From: Amphritea atlantica
GTDB taxonomy: Bacteria > Pseudomonadota > Gammaproteobacteria > Pseudomonadales > Balneatricaceae
Length of the DNA: 64,000 nucleotides
NCBI RefSeq assembly: GCF_900111095.1
Contig: NZ_FOGB01000009.1
Span: 34,874 to 98,873, forward strand
Direction: 5' to 3'
Positions 41,501 through 49,960 of the stretch are shown piece by piece. The notes under the pieces were generated by a model. It ran no database searches. It worked only from the letters and a program-made list of their open reading frames with translations, and was not told the DNA's origin. Every line of letters starts with the position of its first letter. The stretch's first letter is position 1. The position numbers and the translations under genes are program-made.

Positions 41501-42604
41501 ATCCGTGCTCGAGCCGAGGATAAAAACCTGTCACTAACCTATGAACCCCTTTCCCCTTTACCCGGGGTCGTGGTGACGGATGAGACACGTCTGCGCCAGG
41601 TCTTGCTCAATCTGTTGGGTAATGCGGTTAAATTCAACGATGAGGGGAATGTGTCGCTGATCGTCTCGGTGCTGCAACAGCTACGGGATGACGATGTGGA
41701 AGTTGTCACCTTGCGTTTCCGGGTAGAGGATTCTGGCGTAGGCATCGCGCAGGATAAACTGGAACGGATCTTCCAGCCCTTTGAGCAGGCGGGTGAAACC
41801 CTTAAGCGTGAGGAAGGCACCGGGCTCGGTCTGGCGATCAGCCGTCAGATTGTGCAACAGATGGGGGGGCAGTTGCTGGTTAAGAGTGAGCTGGGGCACG
41901 GCAGTACCTTCTGGTTCGACCTGACGTTCCCGGTATCAGCCAGTATGCAGGAGGAACCATCATGGACGCGTCCTGTTACCGGTTACGAAGCGGACGCACA
42001 ATACAAAATACTGGTGGTTGACGACAGGCTGTTTAACCGGCAGTTACTGGTAGATTTACTACAACCACTGGGTTTTGAGGTGAAAGCAGCCGAAAATGGA
42101 CAGCAGGCGGTAGAGATGGCCCTGCAGTGGCGGCCAGACGTTATCGTGATGGACCTGGTGATGCCAGTCAAATCCGGGATAGTTGCAGCAAGAGAGATGC
42201 GCCAAAGGCCGGAATTAAACGATGTGATAATGGTTGCGGCCTCGGCCAGTGTGTCAAAATCAGATCGGGGCGAAAGCCTTGCAGCCGGCTTTGATGAGTT
42301 TCTCCCCAAACCGATCGAAGTGCAGTATCTGCTTGATATACTGGCCGCACGACTGGGATTAACCTGGGCATACGCTGAGGAAGAAGATAGCTCAAGCGAA
42401 GTCCCCCTGCTCGTACCGCCCAGCGAATATCTGTTAGAGTTACTTCAACTAACCGAACAAGGGCAGATCTTTGAAATACAGACGTTAGCCGCACATCTGG
42501 AAACAGAGGATGAAGCCTATGGCTCATTTGCTCGGCACCTGCAGAAACTGGCCAAAGGGTTTGATATGCAGCAGATTGTCGAGTTTCTCAACAGGTTCAA
42601 GTGA
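38573..42604 (+). CDS. Hybrid sensor histidine kinase with periplasmic two-component propellers
   Basis: A 1343-residue inner-membrane sensor. An N-terminal signal/anchor (residues 9-28) precedes a large periplasmic sensor of about 14 Reg_prop repeats (variants of DGxLWVGTxxGGLxRFDPxS, about 45-690). A Y_Y_Y domain (about 730-815), a transmembrane helix (about 820-842) and a coiled coil follow. HisKA has phospho-acceptor H899 in MSHELRTPLNAILGY; HATPase_c has GTGLGLAIS; the REC domain has phospho-acceptor D1194 in IVMDLVMPVKSG. A C-terminal helical tail is shared with the next gene. Start: ATG at 38573 after GAGAAGG. It differs from Bacteroides hybrid propeller regulators in lacking an AraC output domain. 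Signal unknown, possibly a glycan. Confidence 0.92.
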   Translation: MKATVTITKIIQLTVIILLGSTITALYAQPSPLSPTIQPANPLKSLPATPVFHHMTIDDGLSHNSVFHVLQDRQGFIWMTTVEGINRYDGITMTTFMPQARGSKSTPQFYQTMLEGRDGTLWFCNYGAGLVRYDPENDSWKYYQHDENNPNSLANDTLWLLYEDRDGILWVSTFNGLSRFDPATEQFTNYLHNPDDPNSLGGTVAGQVIQNDDGSFWVGTFGGGLDKFDPASGVFTHYRHDPDDPDSLSDDGVDTIWKDPDGTLWVGTANGLNHFDPASGRSIRYMHDETDSHSLSHNYVVDMKRDSRGDLWITTWGGGLNRFDEQKQQFIRFQSNPHDPDSFSNDLGLYFSEDRNGALWFGSMGGANRYDPDGQRFARYQHQPDNPNSLPAGRVREITQDKDGIFWIAMWDQGVVRFDREHNAYTRYQAEPNNRNSLSNDNVFDILYDPRGWLWVATTAGLNKFDISSKTWTQYHADEANPNAMASDWVSGVELDAKGNLWLAVYGAGLHRFDPVSGIFTRFTYDPSDPHSMPDNVNLNYVKAEADGKLWIGGDASVSLFDPLTEKALNFTPDQHGISGLTSHQTYQDRQGRIWVATTSGVNQYDPASKHFTTYPEISAVLADDADGNLWVIAGKSLARFNPDSRSLRRYDENDGLLSNSLENTAGYTSPSGEIFVGGAKGFNSFFPDQLPDNPTPPPVVLTKFELRNKPVAIGDNSPLQQSIGFTRHITLPYNYISLSLEFAALDYRAPAKNQYAYMLEGFNQSWISTDTANRRATYTNLDPGDYTFRVKAANNDGVWNEQGASLIITVTPPWWATWWFRTLAGLFIVALIMAGYRYRVRKFHQRTEELEREVTLRTRELTESNQQLQDAEKAADEARRLAEAANKAKSVFLANMSHELRTPLNAILGYTDILYRNRDVGSSAYAGLDIIQHSGEHLLTLINDILDLARIEAGKLEIHSAPVNLPYFLQQIIAIIRARAEDKNLSLTYEPLSPLPGVVVTDETRLRQVLLNLLGNAVKFNDEGNVSLIVSVLQQLRDDDVEVVTLRFRVEDSGVGIAQDKLERIFQPFEQAGETLKREEGTGLGLAISRQIVQQMGGQLLVKSELGHGSTFWFDLTFPVSASMQEEPSWTRPVTGYEADAQYKILVVDDRLFNRQLLVDLLQPLGFEVKAAENGQQAVEMALQWRPDVIVMDLVMPVKSGIVAAREMRQRPELNDVIMVAASASVSKSDRGESLAAGFDEFLPKPIEVQYLLDILAARLGLTWAYAEEEDSSSEVPLLVPPSEYLLELLQLTEQGQIFEIQTLAAHLETEDEAYGSFARHLQKLAKGFDMQQIVEFLNRFK

Positions 42605-45600
42605 TGACTGAGTATCTGAATAAAATCGCTGAAACCCTCGTATGCCGTGTCATGCAGCATACGGCAGCACAGTTTGCCTACCTGTCTGTCGAACCTGACC
42701 TCGAATTATTTGCGTTGGCGGCTAAGGATGAAGAGATTGAATTCCAATATGCTCCGACATCTGGATTTCGCACTATTGCCGAGTCCATTGTCGGTTATGT
42801 GAAAAAGACCGGCCGTGTCGTATTGCTTGCTGATGTGGACACAGATAGCGGTGAATTTGCCGATGACAAACATCTGTTGCAGGCAAAGCCAAAGTCACTG
42901 CTTTGTTCGCCGATCATCATCCAGCAGCAAACACGCGGAGTCATCTATCTCGAAAACAACAAACCAGGGGAAAGTTTTACGCAACAGCAGGTATCGGTGA
43001 TTGAAATGCTGGTTTCCCTGGCTGCTGTTTCATTTGAAACTGCCGATGACTTCGATGCGTTAACTGAAAACGAGGCGAACTACCACCTGATCTTTGACAA
43101 CTCCCCAGTACCAACCTGGGAGGACGATTTTTCTGCGATAAAGTGTTTTTTCGACGATCTGCGCAATAGCGGAGTGAACGATATAGAAGCTTACTTTGAT
43201 CAGCATCCAGAAAGCGTTCACAGATGTGCGGAGCAGGCCAAAATCGTAGAGGTAAACAGAGCAGCATTGAAGTTACACGGGGCGACTAACAAAGCAGAAT
43301 TGCTGGCAGGCCTGATTAATACCTTTACCCGAGAAACGCTCGATACATTTCGCGATGAGCTGATCCAACTGTGGCATGGTAATACCAGAATAAAAAGCGA
43401 TGCGGTGGTTAAAACCCTTAGCGGTGAGCGACGAAATGTGATGCTCAATCTGACTGTCTGCCCAGGCTATGAAGAGAGCCTGTCCAAGGTTTTCGTATCG
43501 CTGATCGACATCACACAACGTAAAGAAACCGAGTTGCAACTTAAACAGGCGCTGACATTTAGTGAGGGAGTGATTAACGCCATACCGGATATCCTGATTA
43601 AGGTAAATACAGAAGGAAGGTATCTCAACGTCTGGACACGGCGGCCAGAATTACTGGCAGCCCCCAGAGAGGAACTGATTGGCAGGACGGCCTATGAGAT
43701 TCTCCCGCCTGAAGCAGCCGATGTCTGTATGAACGCCATCCGCCAGGCGGATGCGGAAGGTGTATCAATAGGGAATATCCTGCGCCTGGATCTGCCCGAT
43801 GGTACCCGCTGGTTTGAGCTATCACTCTCTAAAATACCCGCTGAAGACTCCGACGCTGATGTCGACTTTCTTGTTCTCTCACGCGATGTGACCGAACGCA
43901 TGCATATGCAGGAGAAACTGCGTGCCAGTGAACAGAGAGTGCAGGCAATCCTTGATCAGACCTTCCAGTTTATTGGTCTGTTATCCACGGATGGCACAAT
44001 CCTGAAAGCCAATCGCGCCGCATTAAACCTTGTCGGTATCGAGGAAAGTGAGGTCGTCGGCAAGCCCTTCTGGGAGACGCCCTGGTGGGCCCATTCCATT
44101 GAACTGCAACATCAGTTGCAGGATGCAATTCGCCGTGCTGCGGGTGGAGAGTTTATACGCTTCGAGGTAACCCATCCTGACAAGGATGGTAATTTACACA
44201 ATGTCGATTTCTCGCTTTCACCTATTACCGACGCCACTGGCCTGGTTCTTCAGTTGATTCCTGAAGGACGGGATATTACCGAGCAGAAGCGGAAAGAAGA
44301 GGAGCTGAGGCATTATCGTCTTCATCTTGAAGAAGAGGTCCTGCAGCGCACCAAAGAACTGCAGATAGCCAAGGAAAAAGCCGAGGTTGCGAATCAGGCC
44401 AAAAGCACCTTTCTAACAAATATGAGCCATGAGCTGCGAACTCCCCTTAACGCGATCCTCGGCTATGCTGATCTCCTCCAGCGAACGCGCAAGGACAATA
44501 ATCCTGAGGCCGATGGTCTGAATATCATTAAGCATAGCGGCGAGCACCTGCTTACGCTGATCAATGACATACTCGATCTGGCGAAAATTGAAGCAGGCTC
44601 ACTGCCCCTTACGCCAGCCCCCTTCCATCTTGACAGCTTTATACGAAAAATTTTAGGTATCATCCAGCCCCGGGCCGAGAAGAAAAAACTATCATTCACC
44701 TACGAGAGCCTGTCCCCATTACCTCACCTGGTAGTGACTGATGAGACGCGCCTGCGTCAGGTATTACTGAATTTGCTGGGCAATGCAGTTAAATTCAACG
44801 ATAAAGGCAGCGTGACCCTGACGGTACAGGCACTCGATACCATTAAAGAGAACGAAACAACGACCTTACGCTTCAAAGTTGAAGATACTGGTATCGGTAT
44901 CGCCCCAAGTGAACTTGAGCGGATATTCCACCCCTTTAACCAAGCCGGCGAAGTCAGCATGCGAGTGCAAGGCACGGGGCTTGGTTTGTCCGTCAGCCGT
45001 CGAATTGTCCAGGAAATGGGAGGAAAACTACTGGTTGAAAGTGAATTGGGCCGGGGCAGTTCTTTCTGGTTTGACATATCCCTGCCTGTGGCAGAGGGCG
45101 CCCCCCCTCAAAAATCTGAACTGCTTCGCCGCATCACCGGTTATGTGGGCAAGCAACGTAAAATTCTGGTGGTTGATGACAAGCAATACAACCGCCTGCT
45201 GCTAAAGGATCTACTGGAACCCCTGGGCTTTGCGATTGACACAGCAGAAGATGGACAAGCAGCGATAAATAAAGCTTTAAGCTGGCAACCAGACATCATC
45301 GTGATGGATCTGGTGATGCCGGTAAAATCGGGACTCGAGGCGGCACAGGAGATTCACCTGTTGCCTGAATTGAAGAACATTTTTATTCTTGCCGTTTCCG
45401 CCAGCGTGTCAGAAGCTGATCGTCAAAATAGCCTGCAAGCAGGCTGTGATGGCTTTCTGCCTAAGCCCATTCAGTTGGATCGCCTGCTGGACATTCTTGA
45501 AACACAGCTTGAATTGACATGGGTTTATACTGATACGCCAGCAGAGCCGGAATTATCACTGATTGCTCCACCTATTAAGACATTGACTCTGTTGCATGAT

Positions 45601-45768
45601 TTAGCAGAAGAGGGAAGAATATTCGATATTCAGAAACAGGCTATGCATTTGGAAAACGAGAACGAAAGGTATGTCCCTTTTGCACGTCACCTGCAGAAAC
45701 TGGCGAAACAATTCGATATTGCACAGTTACAAGTTTTTATCACGCAGTCCAGGGGTAACAGTGAATGA
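42604..45768 (+). CDS. Soluble GAF-PAS hybrid histidine kinase
   Basis: A 1054-residue cytoplasmic hybrid kinase. It has an N-terminal GAF domain (about 10-150, with GVIYLENN) and three PAS-like regions (about 158-300, 310-430 and 435-560). HisKA has H609 in MSHELRTPLNAILGY, HATPase_c follows with GTGLGLSVS, and REC has D902 in IVMDLVMPVKSG plus FLPKPI. No transmembrane segment. The C-terminal tail (LAEEGRIFDIQKQAMHLENE, FARHLQKLAK) matches the tail of the previous kinase closely, so the two are paralogous in their kinase half. The ATG overlaps the upstream stop as TGATG, so translation is probably coupled. Confidence 0.93.
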   Translation: MTEYLNKIAETLVCRVMQHTAAQFAYLSVEPDLELFALAAKDEEIEFQYAPTSGFRTIAESIVGYVKKTGRVVLLADVDTDSGEFADDKHLLQAKPKSLLCSPIIIQQQTRGVIYLENNKPGESFTQQQVSVIEMLVSLAAVSFETADDFDALTENEANYHLIFDNSPVPTWEDDFSAIKCFFDDLRNSGVNDIEAYFDQHPESVHRCAEQAKIVEVNRAALKLHGATNKAELLAGLINTFTRETLDTFRDELIQLWHGNTRIKSDAVVKTLSGERRNVMLNLTVCPGYEESLSKVFVSLIDITQRKETELQLKQALTFSEGVINAIPDILIKVNTEGRYLNVWTRRPELLAAPREELIGRTAYEILPPEAADVCMNAIRQADAEGVSIGNILRLDLPDGTRWFELSLSKIPAEDSDADVDFLVLSRDVTERMHMQEKLRASEQRVQAILDQTFQFIGLLSTDGTILKANRAALNLVGIEESEVVGKPFWETPWWAHSIELQHQLQDAIRRAAGGEFIRFEVTHPDKDGNLHNVDFSLSPITDATGLVLQLIPEGRDITEQKRKEEELRHYRLHLEEEVLQRTKELQIAKEKAEVANQAKSTFLTNMSHELRTPLNAILGYADLLQRTRKDNNPEADGLNIIKHSGEHLLTLINDILDLAKIEAGSLPLTPAPFHLDSFIRKILGIIQPRAEKKKLSFTYESLSPLPHLVVTDETRLRQVLLNLLGNAVKFNDKGSVTLTVQALDTIKENETTTLRFKVEDTGIGIAPSELERIFHPFNQAGEVSMRVQGTGLGLSVSRRIVQEMGGKLLVESELGRGSSFWFDISLPVAEGAPPQKSELLRRITGYVGKQRKILVVDDKQYNRLLLKDLLEPLGFAIDTAEDGQAAINKALSWQPDIIVMDLVMPVKSGLEAAQEIHLLPELKNIFILAVSASVSEADRQNSLQAGCDGFLPKPIQLDRLLDILETQLELTWVYTDTPAEPELSLIAPPIKTLTLLHDLAEEGRIFDIQKQAMHLENENERYVPFARHLQKLAKQFDIAQLQVFITQSRGNSE

Positions 45769-48700
45769 ATGAGCCTGACCAATATTCTGATGACCTCTTT
45801 GACCCTGTAGATCATGCGATATTAATTATTGATGATATTCCGGCTAACCTCAGTCTGGTAGCTGAAAACCTGTCCGCAACCGGTTTTCAGATCAAGGTGG
45901 CGATCAATGGCGAGTCTGGACTGAAAATCGCGATGGATCACCCCCCTACACTGATTTTGCTGGACGTACATCTGCCCGATCTGGATGGTTTTGAAATCTG
46001 TCGCCGCCTGAAGGCGGACGATAGGACCCGGGAGATTCCCGTTATCTTTATGACAGCGGCAGACCAGACGGAAAGTAAAATTCTCGGCTTTGACGTTGGC
46101 GGCGTTGATTACATTACCAAGCCGGTTAACCATCAGGAAGTGTTGGCACGGGTCTCCATGCAGATTCGTTTTAAGGAATTGACCCGCAGACTAAAGGATG
46201 CGAAACAAAACCTTGAGTGTCGCATACAGGAGCGCACGTCGGAGCTGGCTCAGGCAAACGAATACCTTAAAAAAGAGATTAGCGAGCGTGAGAAAATTCA
46301 GGTAGCTCTTATCAGGAGTGAGCAGGAGTATCGCAATCTGTCCGATAACTCACCTGACAGCATTGCCCGTTATGATCATCAATGTCACGCCATCTATTGC
46401 AACCCCGCTCTATCCAAGGCGTTGGGGTTATCTGAAGAAGAAATACTCGGCAAATCACCCGCCGAAATAACAAATTACAGTAAAAGTCGAAAGATTCTTG
46501 AGTTTGAATCGAAACTCCGCCAAGTGCTGCAAAACGGCCAACCCGCAGAGATGGAGCTGACTATACGGCATACCGATGGAGAGCCCCGAAACCAGTTCGT
46601 GCGCTTTGCTGCAGAACATGACCCCTTCGGCAACATTGTTTCAGTGCTGGCCATCGGCCGCGATATCACGCAAAGAAAAAAGGATGAAGCGGCATTAAAA
46701 CACCTGAACCGTGAATTACGCGCGATCAGTGATTGTAATCAGGTACTGGTACGCGCTGAAAACGAACAACAGTTGCTCGATGACATATGCCATATTATTT
46801 GCAATGAGGCCGGTTACTTCCTCGCCTGGGTGGGGCTACAGGCAGACAGTTCAACCCACACCATCAGACCCGTGGCCTCAGCAGGACCAGGCACCCAACA
46901 AGGCTATATTGAACGACTGCAAGAATCCTGGACAAATCACGATCATGGTCTCAGCGGTGCTACCCTGCGTAGCGGAGAGATTACCTGCGTTAATGACTTT
47001 GTGACGGATAGTAAAGGACACCCCTGGCTCAATATCGCCGCTGAGTTCGGTTATGAATCATCCATTGCCTTGCCCCTGAAAGATGAGAATCAACACACCT
47101 TTGGGGTTCTGAACATCTATTCAACCGAAAAAAATGCCTTCATAGAAGAGGAACAACGTTTACTATCTGAGCTCGCAGAGGATCTGGCCTTCGGGATCGT
47201 GACGCTACGCAGACGTATCGAGCATAACCGGGCCGAAGAGCAGATCAGAATTGCAGCCACGGCCTTCGAGGCCCAGGAAGGCATCATCATCACCGATGCA
47301 CAAAAACGGATTCTGCGCGTCAACGCAGCCTTCACCGAGATAAGCGGCTTTACTTCCGAAGAAGCAGTGGGTTCAACACCAAACATACTCAAATCGGACT
47401 ACCATGATTGCGCTTACTTTCAATCGATGTGGGACAGTATTATACGGGAAGGAGCTTGGCAGGATGAGATCTGGAACCGTCGTAAAAACGGTGAAGTATT
47501 CCCCGGATGGCTGAATATTACAGCCGTGAAAAACCTCTGTGGTGACATTACCCATTATGTCGGGACGCTGACGGACATAACCGAACGAAAGCAGGCCGCA
47601 GCAGAAATCGAACATCTTGCCTACCATGACCCCCTGACCCTGCTACCAAACCGCCGTTTACTGTTAGACCGGCTGGATCAGGCATTATCCGCCGGAAATC
47701 GCAGCCAACACAAAGGGGCCCTGCTGCTCATCGATCTGGACAACTTCAAAACCCTGAATGATACCCGTGGCCACGACGCCGGTGATCAGTTACTGATCGA
47801 TGTTGCCCGACGACTGATGACCTGTGTGCGTAAAGGCGATACCGTCGCTCGTTTTGGTGGTGATGAATTTATGATCTTGCTCAAGAACCTGAGTTCTGAC
47901 CTTCAGGAAGCCGCCGAACAGAGCCGCCGAATAGGGGAAAAAATACTGCATGAACTCCATCTGCCCTATACCATCGAAGGGCAAAAACAGCACATGACCA
48001 CAAGCCTGGGGATTACTCTGTTCAGCGACGCTGAAAATAGCGCACACGACCTGATAAAACAAACCGATATTGCAATGTATCAGGCCAAGGCCGATGGTCG
48101 AAATACGCTGTGTTTCTTCGATCCTGAAATGCAGGCAACCGTTATTGAACGCGCAACCCTTGAGGCTGCGTTGCGCTACGCAATAGAGGACCAACAATTT
48201 ATTGTTCATTATCAGCCCCAGATCGATAAGCGGAGCAATATTATCGGCGCCGAACTGTTGCTTCGATGGAAGCATCCCGAGCGCGGGATGGTACGTCCCG
48301 ATGAGTTTATCCCGCTGGCAGAGGAAACCGGACTGATCCTGAAGGTTGGCAGGTGGGTTCTGGAAACCGCCTGCAAGCAGCTGAAAGTCTGGGCAGATCA
48401 ACCCTATTTTCAGAACCTGAATCTGGCGGTCAATGTCAGTCAGTGCCAGTTTCGCGAGGACGACTTTACGGATCAGGTACGTCAGATACTGGAGGAAACC
48501 GGTGCACCACCTAAGCGTTTAAAACTTGAACTTACCGAAAGCTTATTAATCGATGATATCGAGTGTTCAATAAATAAAATGCATAGCCTCAGAGCCCTGG
48601 GCGTGGAGTTTTCACTGGATGATTTTGGGACAGGTTACTCATCGCTATCCTATCTGACTCAACTACCGCTGGAACAACTTAAGATTGACAGATCCTTCAT

Positions 48701-48938
48701 CAGTACTTTACCGGACAGTCACAATGATGCGGTGGTGGTACAAACGATTATCACTATGGCACAAAGCCTGAAGCTGTCAGTTATCGCTGAAGGCGTGGAA
48801 AACGAAGCCCAAAAGCAGTTTCTGGAGCAGCATGGCTGCACAAACTATCAGGGCTATCTCTTCAGTAAACCGATAACGGTGACAGAATTTGATGCGTTTG
48901 TGGCGACACACATTCCCCTTCACCCGCATCAAAATTGA
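45765..48938 (+). CDS. Response regulator with PAS, GAF, GGDEF and EAL domains (cyclic di-GMP turnover)
   Basis: A 1057-residue cytoplasmic output protein. It has an N-terminal REC with phospho-acceptor D67 in LILLDVHLPDLDG and TKPV, a coiled coil, PAS (about 185-305), GAF (about 325-490) and PAS (about 500-615). The GGDEF domain has an intact GGDEF at 698-702 and an RxxD inhibitory site (RKGD) five residues before it. The EAL domain has the signature as AELLLRW (E830, ELL variant) with DDFGTGYSSL, EGVE and QGYLFSKP intact. Both activities look possible. It overlaps the upstream kinase by ATGA, so it is the likely phosphorylation target. The last eight residues run out of frame into a decayed EAL remnant. 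Confidence 0.93.
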   Translation: MNEPDQYSDDLFDPVDHAILIIDDIPANLSLVAENLSATGFQIKVAINGESGLKIAMDHPPTLILLDVHLPDLDGFEICRRLKADDRTREIPVIFMTAADQTESKILGFDVGGVDYITKPVNHQEVLARVSMQIRFKELTRRLKDAKQNLECRIQERTSELAQANEYLKKEISEREKIQVALIRSEQEYRNLSDNSPDSIARYDHQCHAIYCNPALSKALGLSEEEILGKSPAEITNYSKSRKILEFESKLRQVLQNGQPAEMELTIRHTDGEPRNQFVRFAAEHDPFGNIVSVLAIGRDITQRKKDEAALKHLNRELRAISDCNQVLVRAENEQQLLDDICHIICNEAGYFLAWVGLQADSSTHTIRPVASAGPGTQQGYIERLQESWTNHDHGLSGATLRSGEITCVNDFVTDSKGHPWLNIAAEFGYESSIALPLKDENQHTFGVLNIYSTEKNAFIEEEQRLLSELAEDLAFGIVTLRRRIEHNRAEEQIRIAATAFEAQEGIIITDAQKRILRVNAAFTEISGFTSEEAVGSTPNILKSDYHDCAYFQSMWDSIIREGAWQDEIWNRRKNGEVFPGWLNITAVKNLCGDITHYVGTLTDITERKQAAAEIEHLAYHDPLTLLPNRRLLLDRLDQALSAGNRSQHKGALLLIDLDNFKTLNDTRGHDAGDQLLIDVARRLMTCVRKGDTVARFGGDEFMILLKNLSSDLQEAAEQSRRIGEKILHELHLPYTIEGQKQHMTTSLGITLFSDAENSAHDLIKQTDIAMYQAKADGRNTLCFFDPEMQATVIERATLEAALRYAIEDQQFIVHYQPQIDKRSNIIGAELLLRWKHPERGMVRPDEFIPLAEETGLILKVGRWVLETACKQLKVWADQPYFQNLNLAVNVSQCQFREDDFTDQVRQILEETGAPPKRLKLELTESLLIDDIECSINKMHSLRALGVEFSLDDFGTGYSSLSYLTQLPLEQLKIDRSFISTLPDSHNDAVVVQTIITMAQSLKLSVIAEGVENEAQKQFLEQHGCTNYQGYLFSKPITVTEFDAFVATHIPLHPHQN

Positions 48939-49181
48939 TCGCAGCTTTGTCGCACAACTCACCCCCTGAAAGCCAGGCGCTGATCCGGGCTATTATCGCC
49001 ATCGGCGAAGCACTGCGACTCGATATCTCTGCAGAAGGTGTCGATAATGAGCAAACAGGCCCGCATCCATACCGCACCCGGCTCTGGACAGGTTCAAGGC
49101 TACTATCTGGGGATCCCCATGCCAGCCGAAGCAACACAGACCCTGATCGAACAGCAGGCGGCAGCTTCTTCCGAGTCATGA
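48919..49181 (+). pseudogene. C-terminal remnant of a second EAL phosphodiesterase
   Basis: Beginning inside the last codons of the previous gene but in another frame, the sequence reads FTRIKIDRSFVAQLTP and stops. A +1 shift then gives SQALIRAIIAIGEALRLDIS and AEGVDNEQ. A further shift gives SGQVQGYYLGIPMPAEA and the tail ending SSES. These are the KIDxSF, AEGVE and QGY motifs of the last third of an EAL domain. Two frameshifts or small deletions separate the pieces, so no product is expected. Confidence 0.82.
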
Positions 49182-49450
49182 ATATGAAAACCGCAAGCTG
49201 ATAAAAGAGGCGATGCTCACCCTCAACTCTCTATACCCTGCTAATCATCGGTTTGATACCAGATAGCAACCGTGGGTCGCCTAACCAGAGACGCTGAACT
49301 AAGGTACTGTTCTCTATAGAAACCAAGCGGGCTATTTCCATAACTACACACTATGAGTGTCATAGGATATCCCGTCCCCTGGCCATTTAAATTCCATGGT
49401 TGGTTGAGGTTTTTTTATGACTTTGAAACTGATGTAACTTCATAATAAAA

Positions 49451-49750
49451 ATCATTGATACAGAGGCCAAGCGGTTAAAACTGGTTCGAAGCCTGCCAGC
49501 TCTGGTCACGCTTATTCTGCTGATCATCAACCTTGTCATCTGGCATCAAACAACCACCAACACAGAAAAAGCCTGTCAGGACTATTTCGACTTCCAGGTT
49601 CATGATGCGATCATCAATATTGAGAACCGCCTGTCCAAATACCAGCAGGTGCTGTTTGGTGCCCGGGGACTGTACGATGCATCCAGAAGCGTCAGCCGTG
49701 CGGTTTACCACCGTTTCGTCTATGCACAACATCTCGAAGAGAACTGCTGA
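49451..49750 (+). pseudogene. N-terminal remnant of a CHASE-domain sensor
   Basis: A 99-codon open stretch without its own start codon encodes a transmembrane helix (SLPALVTLILLIINLVIW), then the start of a CHASE sensory domain: CQDYFDFQVHDAIINIENRL, SKYQQVLFGARGLYDASRSV and AQHLEEN. It stops at TGA where other CHASE proteins continue. The cytoplasmic output domain is gone. With the EAL relic just upstream, this looks like debris of one or two membrane-bound cyclic di-GMP genes. Confidence 0.75.
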
Positions 49751-49960
49751 CAGGTTAGGTGATATGGTCCCATTACACTGTGCGCTGGGCCAAGTATTAC
49801 TGGTCCTGGTCCGCCATCCACTTGTGTAGTGGTGCCGGACTTTAAAGATTTGCAGCGATGTAGAGATTGTAGGCCTAATTTCCCGTAGCGAATTGCAGGA
49901 GGCACTTTTCAGGCAATACACCTCCAGAATCGCTTAAAGCCTGGTTTACTGTCAGTGCTC

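Noticed and set aside
48935..49201. Rightward 88-codon frame as a new gene
   Set aside because: Its middle is the EAL relic read in one frame while both ends are out of frame with EAL motifs, so it is part of the pseudogene.
49475..49921. 148-codon leftward frame over the CHASE remnant
   Set aside because: The plus strand encodes recognisable CHASE sequence; the minus frame has none.
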